From positions 1 to 7,946 of the forward strand of contig JASHQN010000171.1 in assembly GCA_030039135.1 (NCBI GenBank): DNA of 7,946 nucleotides, read 5' to 3'. The first letter of the stretch is position 1. Every line of letters begins with the position of its first letter. The notes beneath the pieces are model-generated. The model was not told where the DNA came from. It saw nothing but the letters and a program-made list of their open reading frames with translations, and made no database searches. This document shows positions 1 to 6,871 of this stretch, piece by piece. Made by a program: the position numbers and the translations under genes. This DNA comes from Thermoplasmata archaeon (GTDB lineage Archaea; Thermoplasmatota; Thermoplasmata; Lutacidiplasmatales; UBA184).

Positions 1-965
1 GGAGGTGCCCACGCTCGCAGGCCCTCGAGGTCGACGAGGCGCAAGGCCGGGTGGTCCCGGACGCTGGGGTCCACGTTCCGCGGGAGGCCGAGGTCGATGA
101 CGAGGATCGGCCGCGCTCGGGAAGTGAGCGAGCCCCGCCCGAGGATCCTCCCGCCGCTCTTCATGGCCGCGACGATCGCATCCGAACGGTCGACCTCCTC
201 GGCGAGGTCGTTCCACGGCGCGGCCCGAGCGTGGGTCGCGCGCAGGAACTCCGGTTCGGGCGGACGCGTCCGGTAGAGCAGGGTGACGTGGGCATGGTCC
301 GCGAGGAGCTCGGCGACGGCCCTACCGACCGCCCCCGTTCCGAGGACGAGGACCGCCGGCGGGACGGACCCGATCCCTTCGAGCAGCCGGGCGACCGCGA
401 GCGCGGCGATCGATCGGTCGGCGGGTACGTGAAGCGCGGCGGCTTCCGCAGCTCGGACGGACCGCGTCAGGAGCGGACGTAGCACCGGCCGCGGGCTCCG
501 GCTGAGCACGGTGCGGGCGGCGAGGCGCACCTGGTCACGGGCCTCCCGCTCCCCGACCGCGGTCGACTCAAGACCCGCGGCAACACGGAAGAGGTGGAGA
601 GCCGCCGGGCCGTCGAGGCGGGCTCGCCATCGCCCGTCTCCTTCGGTCCCCGACGTGAGCACGTCCTCGACCTCCTCCGGGGAATCGGTCCAGCCGTAGA
701 GCTCGACCCGATGACACGTTCGCAATACCGCGAGCTCGCGGATTGCCTTCGTCTGGGCGAACCGCTCCCGGATCCGCTCGAGCGCGAGCTCCCGGGCGAC
801 GACCTCGAGGGCGTCCAACGACGTCGTCGCGAGCGAGCACTCCAGCGCAACCAGGCGGTGGATCGGGGGAAGGGTGCGGTTCGCCCCCACGGCGGAGGTC
901 GATCGGCCGGACTCGAGGTCCGCGAGCCTCGATCGCCAGTCCGCGGCGCCTTCGGGAGAGGACAT
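1..965 (-). CDS. hemA: Glutamyl-tRNA reductase, partial (C-terminus beyond window edge)
   Basis: This enzyme reduces glutamyl-tRNA to glutamate-1-semialdehyde with NADPH, the first step of C5-pathway tetrapyrrole synthesis in the cytoplasm. The 321 visible residues show the catalytic-domain motif LRTCHRVELY (residues 81-90, nucleophile Cys84). They also show a conserved His in ALHLF (His124), a GLEST-VGE segment (131-139) like the family's GLDS-VGE, a Rossmann loop LGTGAVG (208-214) and DLGLPRNVDP (291-300). The C-terminal dimerisation domain would lie left of base 1. ATG at 965 is the first start after an in-frame stop; the family's usual N-terminus begins near residue 36, so GTG at 890 (codon 26) is an alternative start. 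Oddities: the usual N-terminal 'NHktAPv..RE' element reads LECSLATTSLDALEVV, and the usual E-x-Q-I after VGE reads EREA. The protein is therefore a divergent member, but the catalytic Cys and His are kept. A TATA-like element lies about 32 bases upstream, so it is probably transcribed separately from the pnt genes behind it. Confidence 0.9.
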   Translation of the reverse strand, partial: MSSPEGAADWRSRLADLESGRSTSAVGANRTLPPIHRLVALECSLATTSLDALEVVARELALERIRERFAQTKAIRELAVLRTCHRVELYGWTDSPEEVEDVLTSGTEGDGRWRARLDGPAALHLFRVAAGLESTAVGEREARDQVRLAARTVLSRSPRPVLRPLLTRSVRAAEAAALHVPADRSIAALAVARLLEGIGSVPPAVLVLGTGAVGRAVAELLADHAHVTLLYRTRPPEPEFLRATHARAAPWNDLAEEVDRSDAIVAAMKSGGRILGRGSLTSRARPILVIDLGLPRNVDPSVRDHPALRLVDLEGLRAWAP

Positions 966-993
966 CGACCAGGGTCCGAAGACCGTTACCCGG

Positions 994-1000
994 GTTTAAT
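994..1000 (-). promoter_or_regulatory. TATA-like box for hemA
   Basis: On the minus strand this reads ATTAAAC in an otherwise very GC-rich spacer, centred about 32 bases before the hemA ATG. Archaeal TATA boxes lie about 25-27 bases before the transcription start, so the mRNA leader would be only a few bases long. No good Shine-Dalgarno sequence precedes the ATG, which fits a nearly leaderless transcript. This rests on composition and spacing only. Confidence 0.4.
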
Positions 1001-1035
1001 CGGGTGGGTACGAACATGCGACCGAAAGAGCGGGA

Positions 1036-1071
1036 TTCCCCGGGCGGGGGGAACGGGCGGCGTCGCCGCCC
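1036..1071 (-). terminator. Two adjacent stem-loops after pntB (possible 3'-end structure)
   Basis: Reading the minus strand after the pntB stop, the first hairpin is GGGCGGC-GAC-GCCGCCC (1071-1055, 7 bp, 3-base loop). One base later comes the second, TTCCCC-CCGCCC-GGGGAA (1053-1036, 6 bp). Both lie between the pntB stop and the hemA TATA box. There is no T-run after them beyond a TTT, so they are not a textbook terminator. They could mark or protect the 3' end of the pnt mRNA, or simply reflect GC-rich sequence. Confidence 0.3.
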
Positions 1072-1109
1072 CGTCCTATCGGCCCGGTCCTCCGGGACAC
1101 TGGGCAGCC

Positions 1110-2498
1110 TCAGGAGCGCTTGAGCGCCTGGACGAGCTTTCCGACCGCCTGCTGGGCGTCCCCGTAGAGCATCCGGCAGTTGTCCTTGTAGAACAGCTCG
1201 TTCTCGATGCCGGCGAACCCCTTGCCCTGCCCGCGCTTGATGACGATCACGTTCTTCGCCCGGTCGACGTCCAGGATCGGCATTCCTTGAAGGGGGCTCC
1301 CCACCCGGCGCGCCGCAGGGTTCACGACATCGTTCGCCCCGATCACGAGGACGACGTCCGCGTTCGGGAACTCATTGTTGATCTCGTCTCGGTCGAACAG
1401 CTTGTCGTAGGAGATCCCGGCCTCGGCGAGAAGGACGTTCATGTGCCCGGGCATCCGCCCGGCGACCGGGTGGATCGCGAACTTCACCGGTACGCCCTTC
1501 GCCTCGAGCAGGTCGGCGAGCTCCTTCACCTTCTGCTGCGCCTGGGCGACCGCCATCCCGTACCCGGGCACGATGATGACCTCGTTCGCGTAGCTCATCA
1601 TCACGGCGACGTCCTCGGCATCGATCGGCTTCATCTGGCCCGCGACCGCGACGCCGGTCTCCTCGGTCGCGCCGAACGCACCGAACAGGACGTTCCCGAT
1701 CGATCGGTTCATCGCCCGGGCCATGAGGACCGTCAGCAGCGAACCGGCGGCCCCGACGAGCGTGCCGGCGATCACCATCGCGTAGCCGGCGTCGCCGAGG
1801 GGTCCGCTCACGAGGGCAAAGCCGTCGAGCGCGACCGCGATCCCCGTGAGCGCGTTGAACAGGCTGATGACGACCGGCATGTCGGCGCCGCCGATCGGCA
1901 ACGTGAGAAGAATCCCGTAGAGCAGCAGGAGGACGAAGAACGGCAAGAGGAAGATCGCGGTCGTCGACGCGACCGCGTAGACCCCGAACCCTACCCCGAC
2001 GACGAGCACCGCGAGGTTCACCGGCTGACGCGCGGGCAGGACGATCGGTCGGGAGGGCATCCAGCCCTGCAGCTTGAGGAACGCGATCACGCTCCCGGCG
2101 ATCGACGTCGACCCGATGACCGCCCCGGCGACGCTGAGCCCGGTGGTCGCGCCGCTCGTGAGGGAGGCAAGGAGCTCGACCGCGGCGATCGCGCCCGCCG
2201 CGCCGCCTCCCATCCCGTTGAAGACCGCGACCATCTGGGGCATCGCGGTCATCTTGACGACCCGCGCCCAGTAGAAGCCGGCACCGCCCCCGACGATCAC
2301 GCCGATCGCGATCAGGGCGAAGTTCGAGAGACCCGAGATGAAGAACGTGACGACGACCGCGACGAGCATCGCGACGCCGGCGTAGACGATCCCTCGCCGG
2401 GCGGTCTCGGGCGAGCTCATCGCCTTGAGCCCGAGGATGAACACGATGACGGCGATCACGTAGACCGCGTTGACCGCGTCCGAGACCACCGCGATCAT
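1110..2498 (-). CDS. pntB: NAD(P) transhydrogenase subunit beta
   Basis: PntB is the 462-residue beta subunit of the membrane-bound, proton-pumping transhydrogenase, which transfers hydride from NADH to NADP+. Residues 1-260 form the domain II membrane part, with about nine hydrophobic helices, including MTAMPQMVAVFNGMGGG (83-99) and ISLFNALTG (211-219). Residues 270-462 form domain III, which binds NADP(H): PGYGMAVAQAQ (311-321), HPVAGRMPGHMNVLLAEA (343-360), IGANDVVNPAA (386-396), LDVDRAKNVIVIKRG (409-423) and FAGIENELF (428-436). By my recollection of the E. coli protein, the proton-channel Asn222 matches Asn215 here, while His91 is replaced by Asn94, a variant I recall from other PntB groups. 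The ATG start overlaps the pntAB stop as ATGA, implying translational coupling. The reading frame stays open well upstream of this ATG, but that part only shadows pntAB and pntAA. Confidence 0.96.
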   Translation of the reverse strand: MIAVVSDAVNAVYVIAVIVFILGLKAMSSPETARRGIVYAGVAMLVAVVVTFFISGLSNFALIAIGVIVGGGAGFYWARVVKMTAMPQMVAVFNGMGGGAAGAIAAVELLASLTSGATTGLSVAGAVIGSTSIAGSVIAFLKLQGWMPSRPIVLPARQPVNLAVLVVGVGFGVYAVASTTAIFLLPFFVLLLLYGILLTLPIGGADMPVVISLFNALTGIAVALDGFALVSGPLGDAGYAMVIAGTLVGAAGSLLTVLMARAMNRSIGNVLFGAFGATEETGVAVAGQMKPIDAEDVAVMMSYANEVIIVPGYGMAVAQAQQKVKELADLLEAKGVPVKFAIHPVAGRMPGHMNVLLAEAGISYDKLFDRDEINNEFPNADVVLVIGANDVVNPAARRVGSPLQGMPILDVDRAKNVIVIKRGQGKGFAGIENELFYKDNCRMLYGDAQQAVGKLVQALKRS

Positions 2499-2797
2499 GA
2501 GCCCCCTCCCCGGCGCTTCGAGCGATCGAACATCGCGAGGATCCGCACGGTGACGACGTAGCCGCCCGTGACGTTCATCGCCCCCATGACGACGGCAACG
2601 AGCCCGATCCCTTTCTCGAGGGGCGTCGTGGCGAACCCGAGGGCGACGATCGATCCGACGAGAACGATCCCGTGGATGAAGTTCGAGCCGCTCATCAGCG
2701 GCGTGTGCAGGAGCACCGGGACGCGGCTGATGACCTCGTAGCCGGTGAACGCGGCGAGGATCGCGATGAACAGCGCGGTCCAGAGGTCGGCGGCCAA
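2495..2797 (-). CDS. pntAB: NAD(P) transhydrogenase subunit alpha part 2 (membrane part of alpha)
   Basis: This 100-residue protein supplies the alpha-side helices of domain II. It has three hydrophobic segments: about residues 5-23 (LWTALFIAILAAFTGYEVI), 42-56, and 63-90. The family signature RVPVLLHTPLMSGSN (25-39) follows the first. With the nine helices of PntB it builds the proton channel. The only usable start is TTG at 2797-2795, because the codon directly before it is the TAG that ends pntAA, and the first internal ATG falls after the first membrane helix. No convincing Shine-Dalgarno sequence precedes the TTG. Translation therefore probably depends on reinitiation after pntAA, or on readthrough of the TAG, which would give an E. 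coli-like fused PntA. The stop overlaps the pntB start. Confidence 0.93.
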   Translation of the reverse strand: MAADLWTALFIAILAAFTGYEVISRVPVLLHTPLMSGSNFIHGIVLVGSIVALGFATTPLEKGIGLVAVVMGAMNVTGGYVVTVRILAMFDRSKRRGGGS

Positions 2798-2800
2798 CTA
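2795..2800 (-). other. Amber stop / TTG start junction joining pntAA and pntAB in one frame
   Basis: Minus-strand bases 2800-2798 are TAG (stop of pntAA) and 2797-2795 are TTG (start of pntAB), with no base between them. From 3937 to 2798 there are exactly 380 codons including the stop, so both genes share one frame. Upstream sequence on the coding strand is GGGGGCAAAG, a poor ribosome site. Among the six complete protein genes with visible stops, this is the only TAG; the others end in TGA or TAA. Reinitiation is the simplest reading; readthrough is possible. Confidence 0.85.
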
Positions 2801-3937
2801 CTTTGCCCCCGCGAGGAGGTCGGCGGTTGGTCGGTGGACGACGTTCCCTCCCGTCAAGAGGAGGCTGCCCGCGAGGATCTCGTCCGAGAAGCTCGAGACG
2901 AGGGCACCCGACGGATCGAGCAAGAGGCCGAGGAACGCCTCGAGGTTCCTCGCATACATCTGACTCGCATGGTAGGGGAGCTGGCTCGGCAGGTTGAGCG
3001 GTCCGGCGATGCGGACGCCGCCAACGTCGACCGTGTCCCCGGGCTTCGTGAGCTCGCAGTTCCCGCCGGATTCGGCCGCGAGGTCGACGACGACGGCCCC
3101 GGGCCGCATCCGATCGACCATCTCCTTCCGCACGAGGATCGGCGCGCGGCGGCCCGGGATCGCGGCCGTCGTGATCACGATGTCCGCGTCGCCGATCGCC
3201 CGCGCGAGCATGGCTTGCTCCTGCTGCTTTTCTTCGTCGGTGAGCTCCCGCGCGTACCCTCCCGCGGCCTCCGCGTTGATCTGGAGCTCGAGGAACTTCG
3301 CGCCGAGACTGCGGACCTGCTCGCCGGCGGCGCGGCGGACGTCGTACGCCTCCACGATCGCTCCGAGGCGCTTCGCGGTCGCGATCGCCATGAGGCCCGC
3401 GACCCCCGCACCGAGGATCAGCACCTTCGCGGGACGGATCGTTCCGGCGGCGGTGGTGAGCATCGGCAGGAACTTCGGACAGAGGTCCGCACCGATGAGC
3501 GCCGCGCGGTAGCCGGCGACGGTGGCCTGGGAGGAGAGGACGTCCATGCTCTGCGCTCGCGTGATCCGCGGCAGGAGCTCGAGGGCGAACGCCGTCAGTT
3601 GCGCGTCGCGCATCCGGGCGACGCGGTCTACGTTGCGGCTCGCGTTCACGACGGCCACGAGGATCGTACCCGGCGCCATCCACCCGATCTCCTCGAGGGT
3701 CGGTGGTTGCAGCTTGAGGACGATCTGCGCCCCGGCGAAGACCGCCTGGCGGTCGGTCTCCGTCCGCGCTCCGGCGGCCGTGAACGCATCGTCGGGGTAG
3801 CCGGCCCGCGCCCCCGCGCCGGCCTCGACCGTGACGACCGTTCCCCGTTTCGTTAGCCGCTGGACGACCTCGGGAACGAGCGCGACGCGGGTCTCCCCCG
3901 GCGCCACCTCGTTCGGCACCGCGATCCGCACCGGCAT
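2798..3937 (-). CDS. pntAA: NAD(P) transhydrogenase subunit alpha part 1 (NAD(H)-binding domain I)
   Basis: This 379-residue soluble subunit binds NAD(H) and hands hydride to domain III of PntB at the cytoplasmic face. The N-terminus MPVRIAVPNEVAPGETRVAL matches the alanine dehydrogenase/PNT family. Further motifs are RAQSMDVLSSQA (127-138, including the Arg and Gln that contact nicotinamide and domain III), the Rossmann loop LGAGVAGLMAI (175-185) with Asp199 for the adenosine ribose, the mobile loop GGYAREL (226-232), and DLAAESGGNCELT (285-297). Its length fits the split type found in Rhodospirillum and Thermus, not the ~510-residue fused E. coli PntA. ATG 3937 is the natural start, with a GAGG nine bases upstream and a TATA-like element at about -33. 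It is the first gene of the pntAA-pntAB-pntB operon. Confidence 0.96.
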   Translation of the reverse strand: MPVRIAVPNEVAPGETRVALVPEVVQRLTKRGTVVTVEAGAGARAGYPDDAFTAAGARTETDRQAVFAGAQIVLKLQPPTLEEIGWMAPGTILVAVVNASRNVDRVARMRDAQLTAFALELLPRITRAQSMDVLSSQATVAGYRAALIGADLCPKFLPMLTTAAGTIRPAKVLILGAGVAGLMAIATAKRLGAIVEAYDVRRAAGEQVRSLGAKFLELQINAEAAGGYARELTDEEKQQEQAMLARAIGDADIVITTAAIPGRRAPILVRKEMVDRMRPGAVVVDLAAESGGNCELTKPGDTVDVGGVRIAGPLNLPSQLPYHASQMYARNLEAFLGLLLDPSGALVSSFSDEILAGSLLLTGGNVVHRPTADLLAGAK

Positions 3938-3966
3938 GCTGACCGGCCTCGGTCGAAGCTAGTGAG

Positions 3967-3973
3967 GTTATAC
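3967..3973. promoter_or_regulatory. TATA element in the pntAA / methyltransferase divergent promoter
   Basis: The 119-base divergent spacer (3938-4056) has one clear AT-rich spot, GTTATAC on the plus strand and GTATAAC on the minus strand. For pntAA it lies about 33 bases before the ATG, leaving a short leader that contains the GAGG. For the plus-strand methyltransferase it would start transcription near 3996, some 60 bases before the ATG at 4057. It could serve one or both directions; the pntAA direction has the better spacing. Confidence 0.45.
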
Positions 3974-4056
3974 GGTTGATGTTCGGCGGAGCGGTGCGGG
4001 AGCGCCGAGCTCGCACGGCGAACGCTCATCTCTCCCGTCTCGGTCGGGGGCCCGGG

Positions 4057-4953
4057 ATGCCGCCGGGACGAGCCGCGAGGGCCGGCGCGGAGTGGCGGGA
4101 CCGGATCATCCGGGGCGATGCCCGCGAGGTGCTCGACTCGCTGCCCGCCGAGAGCATCCACCTCGCGGTGACGTCACCGCCGTACAACCTCGGGATGCCG
4201 TACCGCAACTACGACGACGACCGGGCGCCCGACGAGTACCTCGCGTGGCTCCGCGGCGTCTGGCAGGCGCTCCTCCGTGTCCTGGTACCGGGGGGCCGAT
4301 TCGTGCTCAACGTCGCGCCGACCTCGATCAAGAACTTCCGGCCGATCCACCACGACCTCGCCCGGGACCTCCGGGAGCTCGGCTACATCATGCGAGCGGA
4401 GATCATCTGGTACAAGCAGACGATGGGCCGGCGGACGGCCTGGGGGTCGTGGCGGAGCCCCTCGAACCCCCACATCGTGCCGTCGTGGGAGTACGTGCTC
4501 GTGTTCTCGAAGGGGCAGTGGCAGCTCCCCGGTGATCGGGCCGCGATCGACATCGGCGCGCGGGAGTTCGAACGGTTCTCCGACGGGTTCTGGAAGATCC
4601 CGCCCGAGCGCCGTCGCAACGGCCACCCCGCTCCCTTCCCGGAGGAGCTCATCGAGCGGCTGCTGAAGTTCTACAGCTACCGGGGGAACGTAGTGCTCGA
4701 CATGTTCGGCGGGACGGGCACCGTCGCCGCGGTCGCCCGGCGGCTCGGACGGCACTACGTGCACATCGACACCTCGCTCGAGTACTGCGCCCTCGCCGCA
4801 GAACGGGTACGCCGTGCGGCACCGCCCGCGGGCGTCCGGATCCCAGCTCCTCCGCGCGGCCGGTCGTTCGAACTCCCCCGGCCGCCCCTCCCCTCGTCCG
4901 ACGGTGGGCCGGATCCTCGGGGCCCGAGCGGCGCCGCGACGACGGCTTCCTGA
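4057..4953 (+). CDS. Beta-class DNA methyltransferase (N4-cytosine or N6-adenine type), orphan
   Basis: This 298-residue protein belongs to the DNA modification methylase family that moves a methyl group from S-adenosylmethionine to an exocyclic amino group in DNA. The catalytic motif IV, TSPPYNLG (39-46), comes before the AdoMet-binding motif I, VLDMFGGTGT (213-222), which is the beta-class order. Also present are NPHIVPSWEYVLVFSKG (137-153), GHPAPFPEELIERL (189-202) and HIDTSLEYCALAAERV (236-251). SPPY is commoner in N4-cytosine enzymes, but the base cannot be fixed from this. Residues 256-298 are a Pro/Gly/Arg-rich tail of low complexity. The start at ATG 4057 is chosen because the family begins near 'DRIIRGDA'; the frame is open up to TTG 3976, but that start would nearly touch the TATA element. 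No restriction endonuclease is next to it, so it may have a regulatory or housekeeping role. It converges on the glycosyltransferase gene with a 19-base gap. Confidence 0.9.
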   Translation: MPPGRAARAGAEWRDRIIRGDAREVLDSLPAESIHLAVTSPPYNLGMPYRNYDDDRAPDEYLAWLRGVWQALLRVLVPGGRFVLNVAPTSIKNFRPIHHDLARDLRELGYIMRAEIIWYKQTMGRRTAWGSWRSPSNPHIVPSWEYVLVFSKGQWQLPGDRAAIDIGAREFERFSDGFWKIPPERRRNGHPAPFPEELIERLLKFYSYRGNVVLDMFGGTGTVAAVARRLGRHYVHIDTSLEYCALAAERVRRAAPPAGVRIPAPPRGRSFELPRPPLPSSDGGPDPRGPSGAATTAS

Positions 4954-4972
4954 GGTGCGCGATCGGGCCGGC

Positions 4973-6031
4973 TCACGACAGTACCGAGGCGCCGGTGACG
5001 GGAGAGGCCGTCCCCCGACGCCGCTGGACCCGCCGGGCGAGACCGGGCAGCACGAGGTAGGCGGCGCCGTATCCCGCGGCGCCGTAGACATCGAGCGTCC
5101 AACGTCGCTCCTCGGGGTGTCGCCCGAGGAACCGCAGGTACTCGGCGAGCCCACCGGCGACCTCCCGGCGGCCCGCGTTACCGGCGACCCGCTCGGCGAG
5201 CACGCCCCCACGGTGGAGCCGGTCGAAGTGATCGGCCTGACGCCGAAGGTACGCCGCGAGGTCCTTCTTTCCGAACTCGAGGGCCTGCTCGCTCAGCCGT
5301 CGGTGCGAGCCGGCGCTCCACGCCAGCCAGTCGACGCGGCGCGTGGTGTTGCTCGGGTGCACCCGGTGTCGCGTCAGCCGTCGGTCGTCGAGGTACATCC
5401 CGCACGGCGCGACGACGGCGGCGAAAAGGAGGGCAAGGTCCGGTAGGCGACTCTCCGCGAAGCAATCCCCTCGAGGGCCGTCGAGGAGGTCCCGCCGGAA
5501 CGCCATCGAGCTCAGGTTGAAGCCGGCTCGCGTGCGGAGGAACAACAGATCCACGAGAGCGGTCTTGCCCTCGGGCGCGATGACGATCGGTCCGCTCGCG
5601 TCGAAGTACGGATCGACCCCCTTCGGTCGCCACTCGCTCCGGGGCACGAGGGTGCCGTGCGCATCGATGATCTCGACGCGATTGCGGTAAAATCCGACGT
5701 CAGGGCGCGAGCGGAAGACCTCGGCGACGTGGGCGAGCCGATCCGGAAGGAAGAGGTCGTCGTCGTCCAGCACCGTGACGACCGGGGCGTGGGTCGATCG
5801 GATCGCTCCCAGGAGCCAGGGGCCGAGCGCCGGTTCGTCGTCGAACCGCACCCGCGCGCCCGCAGCCTCGAGGTCGCGGTCGATCGCCTCGTCGCGGAAG
5901 TTCTTGACGACGACGAGCTCGATGCGGTCCCGGGGGAACGTCTGGCCCCGGACCGATCGGACGGCGTCCATGAGGTACGTCGGCCGGGAATAGGCCCCGA
6001 CGACGACCGAGATCTCGGGCCCGTCGCCCAC
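4973..6031 (-). CDS. Family 2 glycosyltransferase
   Basis: This 352-residue protein has the GT-A fold signature of GT2 enzymes, which move a sugar from a nucleotide sugar to an acceptor. The N-terminus ISVVVGAYSRPTYLMDAVRS (7-26) and RGQTFPRDRIELVVVKN (28-44) form the nucleotide-binding half. VTVLDDDDLFLPDRL (85-99) holds the acidic metal site (Asp89-92), and MAFRR (176-180) with PDLALLFAAV (197-206) covers the acceptor half. A hydrophobic stretch near the C-terminus (about 317-331) is followed by basic residues and may touch the membrane; there is no signal peptide. The start is GTG 6031, supported by GGTGAGGG four bases upstream. Acceptor and sugar cannot be told; S-layer glycosylation or lipid-linked glycan synthesis are possibilities (inference). 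It lies eight bases-scale downstream of the exonuclease gene, probably in one transcript. Confidence 0.88.
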   Translation of the reverse strand: MGDGPEISVVVGAYSRPTYLMDAVRSVRGQTFPRDRIELVVVKNFRDEAIDRDLEAAGARVRFDDEPALGPWLLGAIRSTHAPVVTVLDDDDLFLPDRLAHVAEVFRSRPDVGFYRNRVEIIDAHGTLVPRSEWRPKGVDPYFDASGPIVIAPEGKTALVDLLFLRTRAGFNLSSMAFRRDLLDGPRGDCFAESRLPDLALLFAAVVAPCGMYLDDRRLTRHRVHPSNTTRRVDWLAWSAGSHRRLSEQALEFGKKDLAAYLRRQADHFDRLHRGGVLAERVAGNAGRREVAGGLAEYLRFLGRHPEERRWTLDVYGAAGYGAAYLVLPGLARRVQRRRGTASPVTGASVLS

Positions 6032-6035
6032 GGAT

Positions 6036-6043
6036 CCCTCACC
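6036..6043 (-). promoter_or_regulatory. Ribosome binding site of the glycosyltransferase
   Basis: Minus-strand GGTGAGGG lies four bases before the GTG start at 6031 and overlaps the TGA stop of the exonuclease gene (6041-6039). It is the best Shine-Dalgarno match in the window and decides the GTG start. The overlap suggests translational coupling of the two genes. Confidence 0.6.
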
Positions 6044-6848
6044 CCCCGGTCGCTCGCGGGACGCCTCGGGCCGGCAGCGCGAGCTCGGGGCGGGGTCCGC
6101 CCGGCGGAAGGAGGCGTCGCTCGAGCTCGGCCACGGCGAAGCGGAGCAGCGGCTCGAGGTTGACGGTGTCGGCCCGGTTGTACGCGACCAGTCGCTCGAG
6201 CGCCGCGGCGTTCCCCCGCCGGTACTCCTGCCAGAGGCGCACCGCGTCGAGCCCATGGATCCCTTCGACCCCGCGGCGGTCGCCGATCCCGAGGCGCTCT
6301 TCGATCCGCTTGAGGCCTCCGGCGAGGCCGAGCCGATAGAAGACGAAGCGAAGGTCGATGTGCACGGGCGGCGGGACGAACTGCGGGAAGCACGCCTCGA
6401 GGAACGGGACGTCGAACCGCCGCCCGTTGAACGTCGCGAGCACCGGGAACCGGGCGACGTACGCCGGCAGCTCTTCGAGGTCCTCTCCCGCGATGAACGT
6501 GCGGGTCGCCCCGGCGCCATGGACAGCGACCACCGTGACGATGCCCGAGTACGGCGAGAGGCCGGTGGTCTCGATATCGAGGAACGCGGTGCGCTCCCGG
6601 AACGTCGGATAGAGCCTCCAGTGCTCGGAGTCGGGGAGGCGGCGGCCGAACCAGGCCGCGTTGCCGTCCGTCAGCTCGGTCTCGCTGCGGGCGAGCTCCG
6701 CGCGCAGCCGTCGGAGCGCGGACGGCGCCACGCCGAGGCCGTCCATCCTCCCGGCGAGCTCGGACCAGTCGCGGATCCCGCTCGCCCAGAGCTGGGCCTC
6801 CCCGGTCGGGCCGATGCCGGGGAGGTGGAGGAACGTCGCGCGGAGCAC
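6039..6848 (-). CDS. HhH plus DEDDy 3'-5' exonuclease-like protein (YprB / RNase_H_2 family)
   Basis: The protein has 269 residues and a ribonuclease H-like fold of the DEDD exonuclease superfamily, acting on DNA or RNA ends with two metal ions. The acidic residues are visible: FLDIETTG (89-96; Asp91, Glu93), TFNGRRFDVPFL (139-150; Asp146) and AYNRADTVNLEPLL (222-235; Tyr223, Asp227), the DEDDy form. LRFVFYRLGLAGGLKRIEERLGI (166-188) matches the YprB-type subfamily. The N-terminus, FLHLPGIGPTGEAQLWASGI (6-25), looks like a helix-hairpin-helix element that would grip nucleic acid. The start at GTG 6848 is preferred: a GATAAAG box lies 27 bases upstream (leaderless spacing), and the family typically begins just before 'TFLHLPGIG'. 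The frame is open to TTG 6944, but that region overlaps the preceding gene. The substrate is unknown. Confidence 0.87.
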   Translation of the reverse strand: MLRATFLHLPGIGPTGEAQLWASGIRDWSELAGRMDGLGVAPSALRRLRAELARSETELTDGNAAWFGRRLPDSEHWRLYPTFRERTAFLDIETTGLSPYSGIVTVVAVHGAGATRTFIAGEDLEELPAYVARFPVLATFNGRRFDVPFLEACFPQFVPPPVHIDLRFVFYRLGLAGGLKRIEERLGIGDRRGVEGIHGLDAVRLWQEYRRGNAAALERLVAYNRADTVNLEPLLRFAVAELERRLLPPGGPRPELALPARGVPRATGG

Positions 6849-6871
6849 GGCCCGAGCGACGGGGCGCGGGA

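Noticed and set aside
594..2561. A 655-codon open frame on the plus strand opposite pntB and hemA
   Set aside because: It is an antisense shadow of GC-rich genes: its product is dominated by Asp, Arg, Glu, His and Pro with no domain-like pattern, while the minus strand gives clear PntB and HemA motifs.
2672..3856. A 394-codon plus-strand open frame opposite pntAA
   Set aside because: It has the same charged, Arg/Asp-rich composition typical of a complementary frame, and the transhydrogenase motifs on the other strand are unambiguous.
2499..4016. A 506-codon N-terminal extension in the pntB frame
   Set aside because: It overlaps pntAB and pntAA in a different frame, and its translation is Arg/Pro/Gly-rich noise until the ATG at 2498, where the PntB sequence starts.
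4174..5211. A 345-codon minus-strand open frame opposite the methyltransferase
   Set aside because: Its composition is that of a shadow frame, and the plus strand carries complete methyltransferase motifs.
6032..6520. N-terminal extension of the glycosyltransferase frame
   Set aside because: The extra residues are Ser/Arg-rich shadow of the exonuclease gene. The GTG at 6031 has a good ribosome site and begins right at the glycosyltransferase fold.
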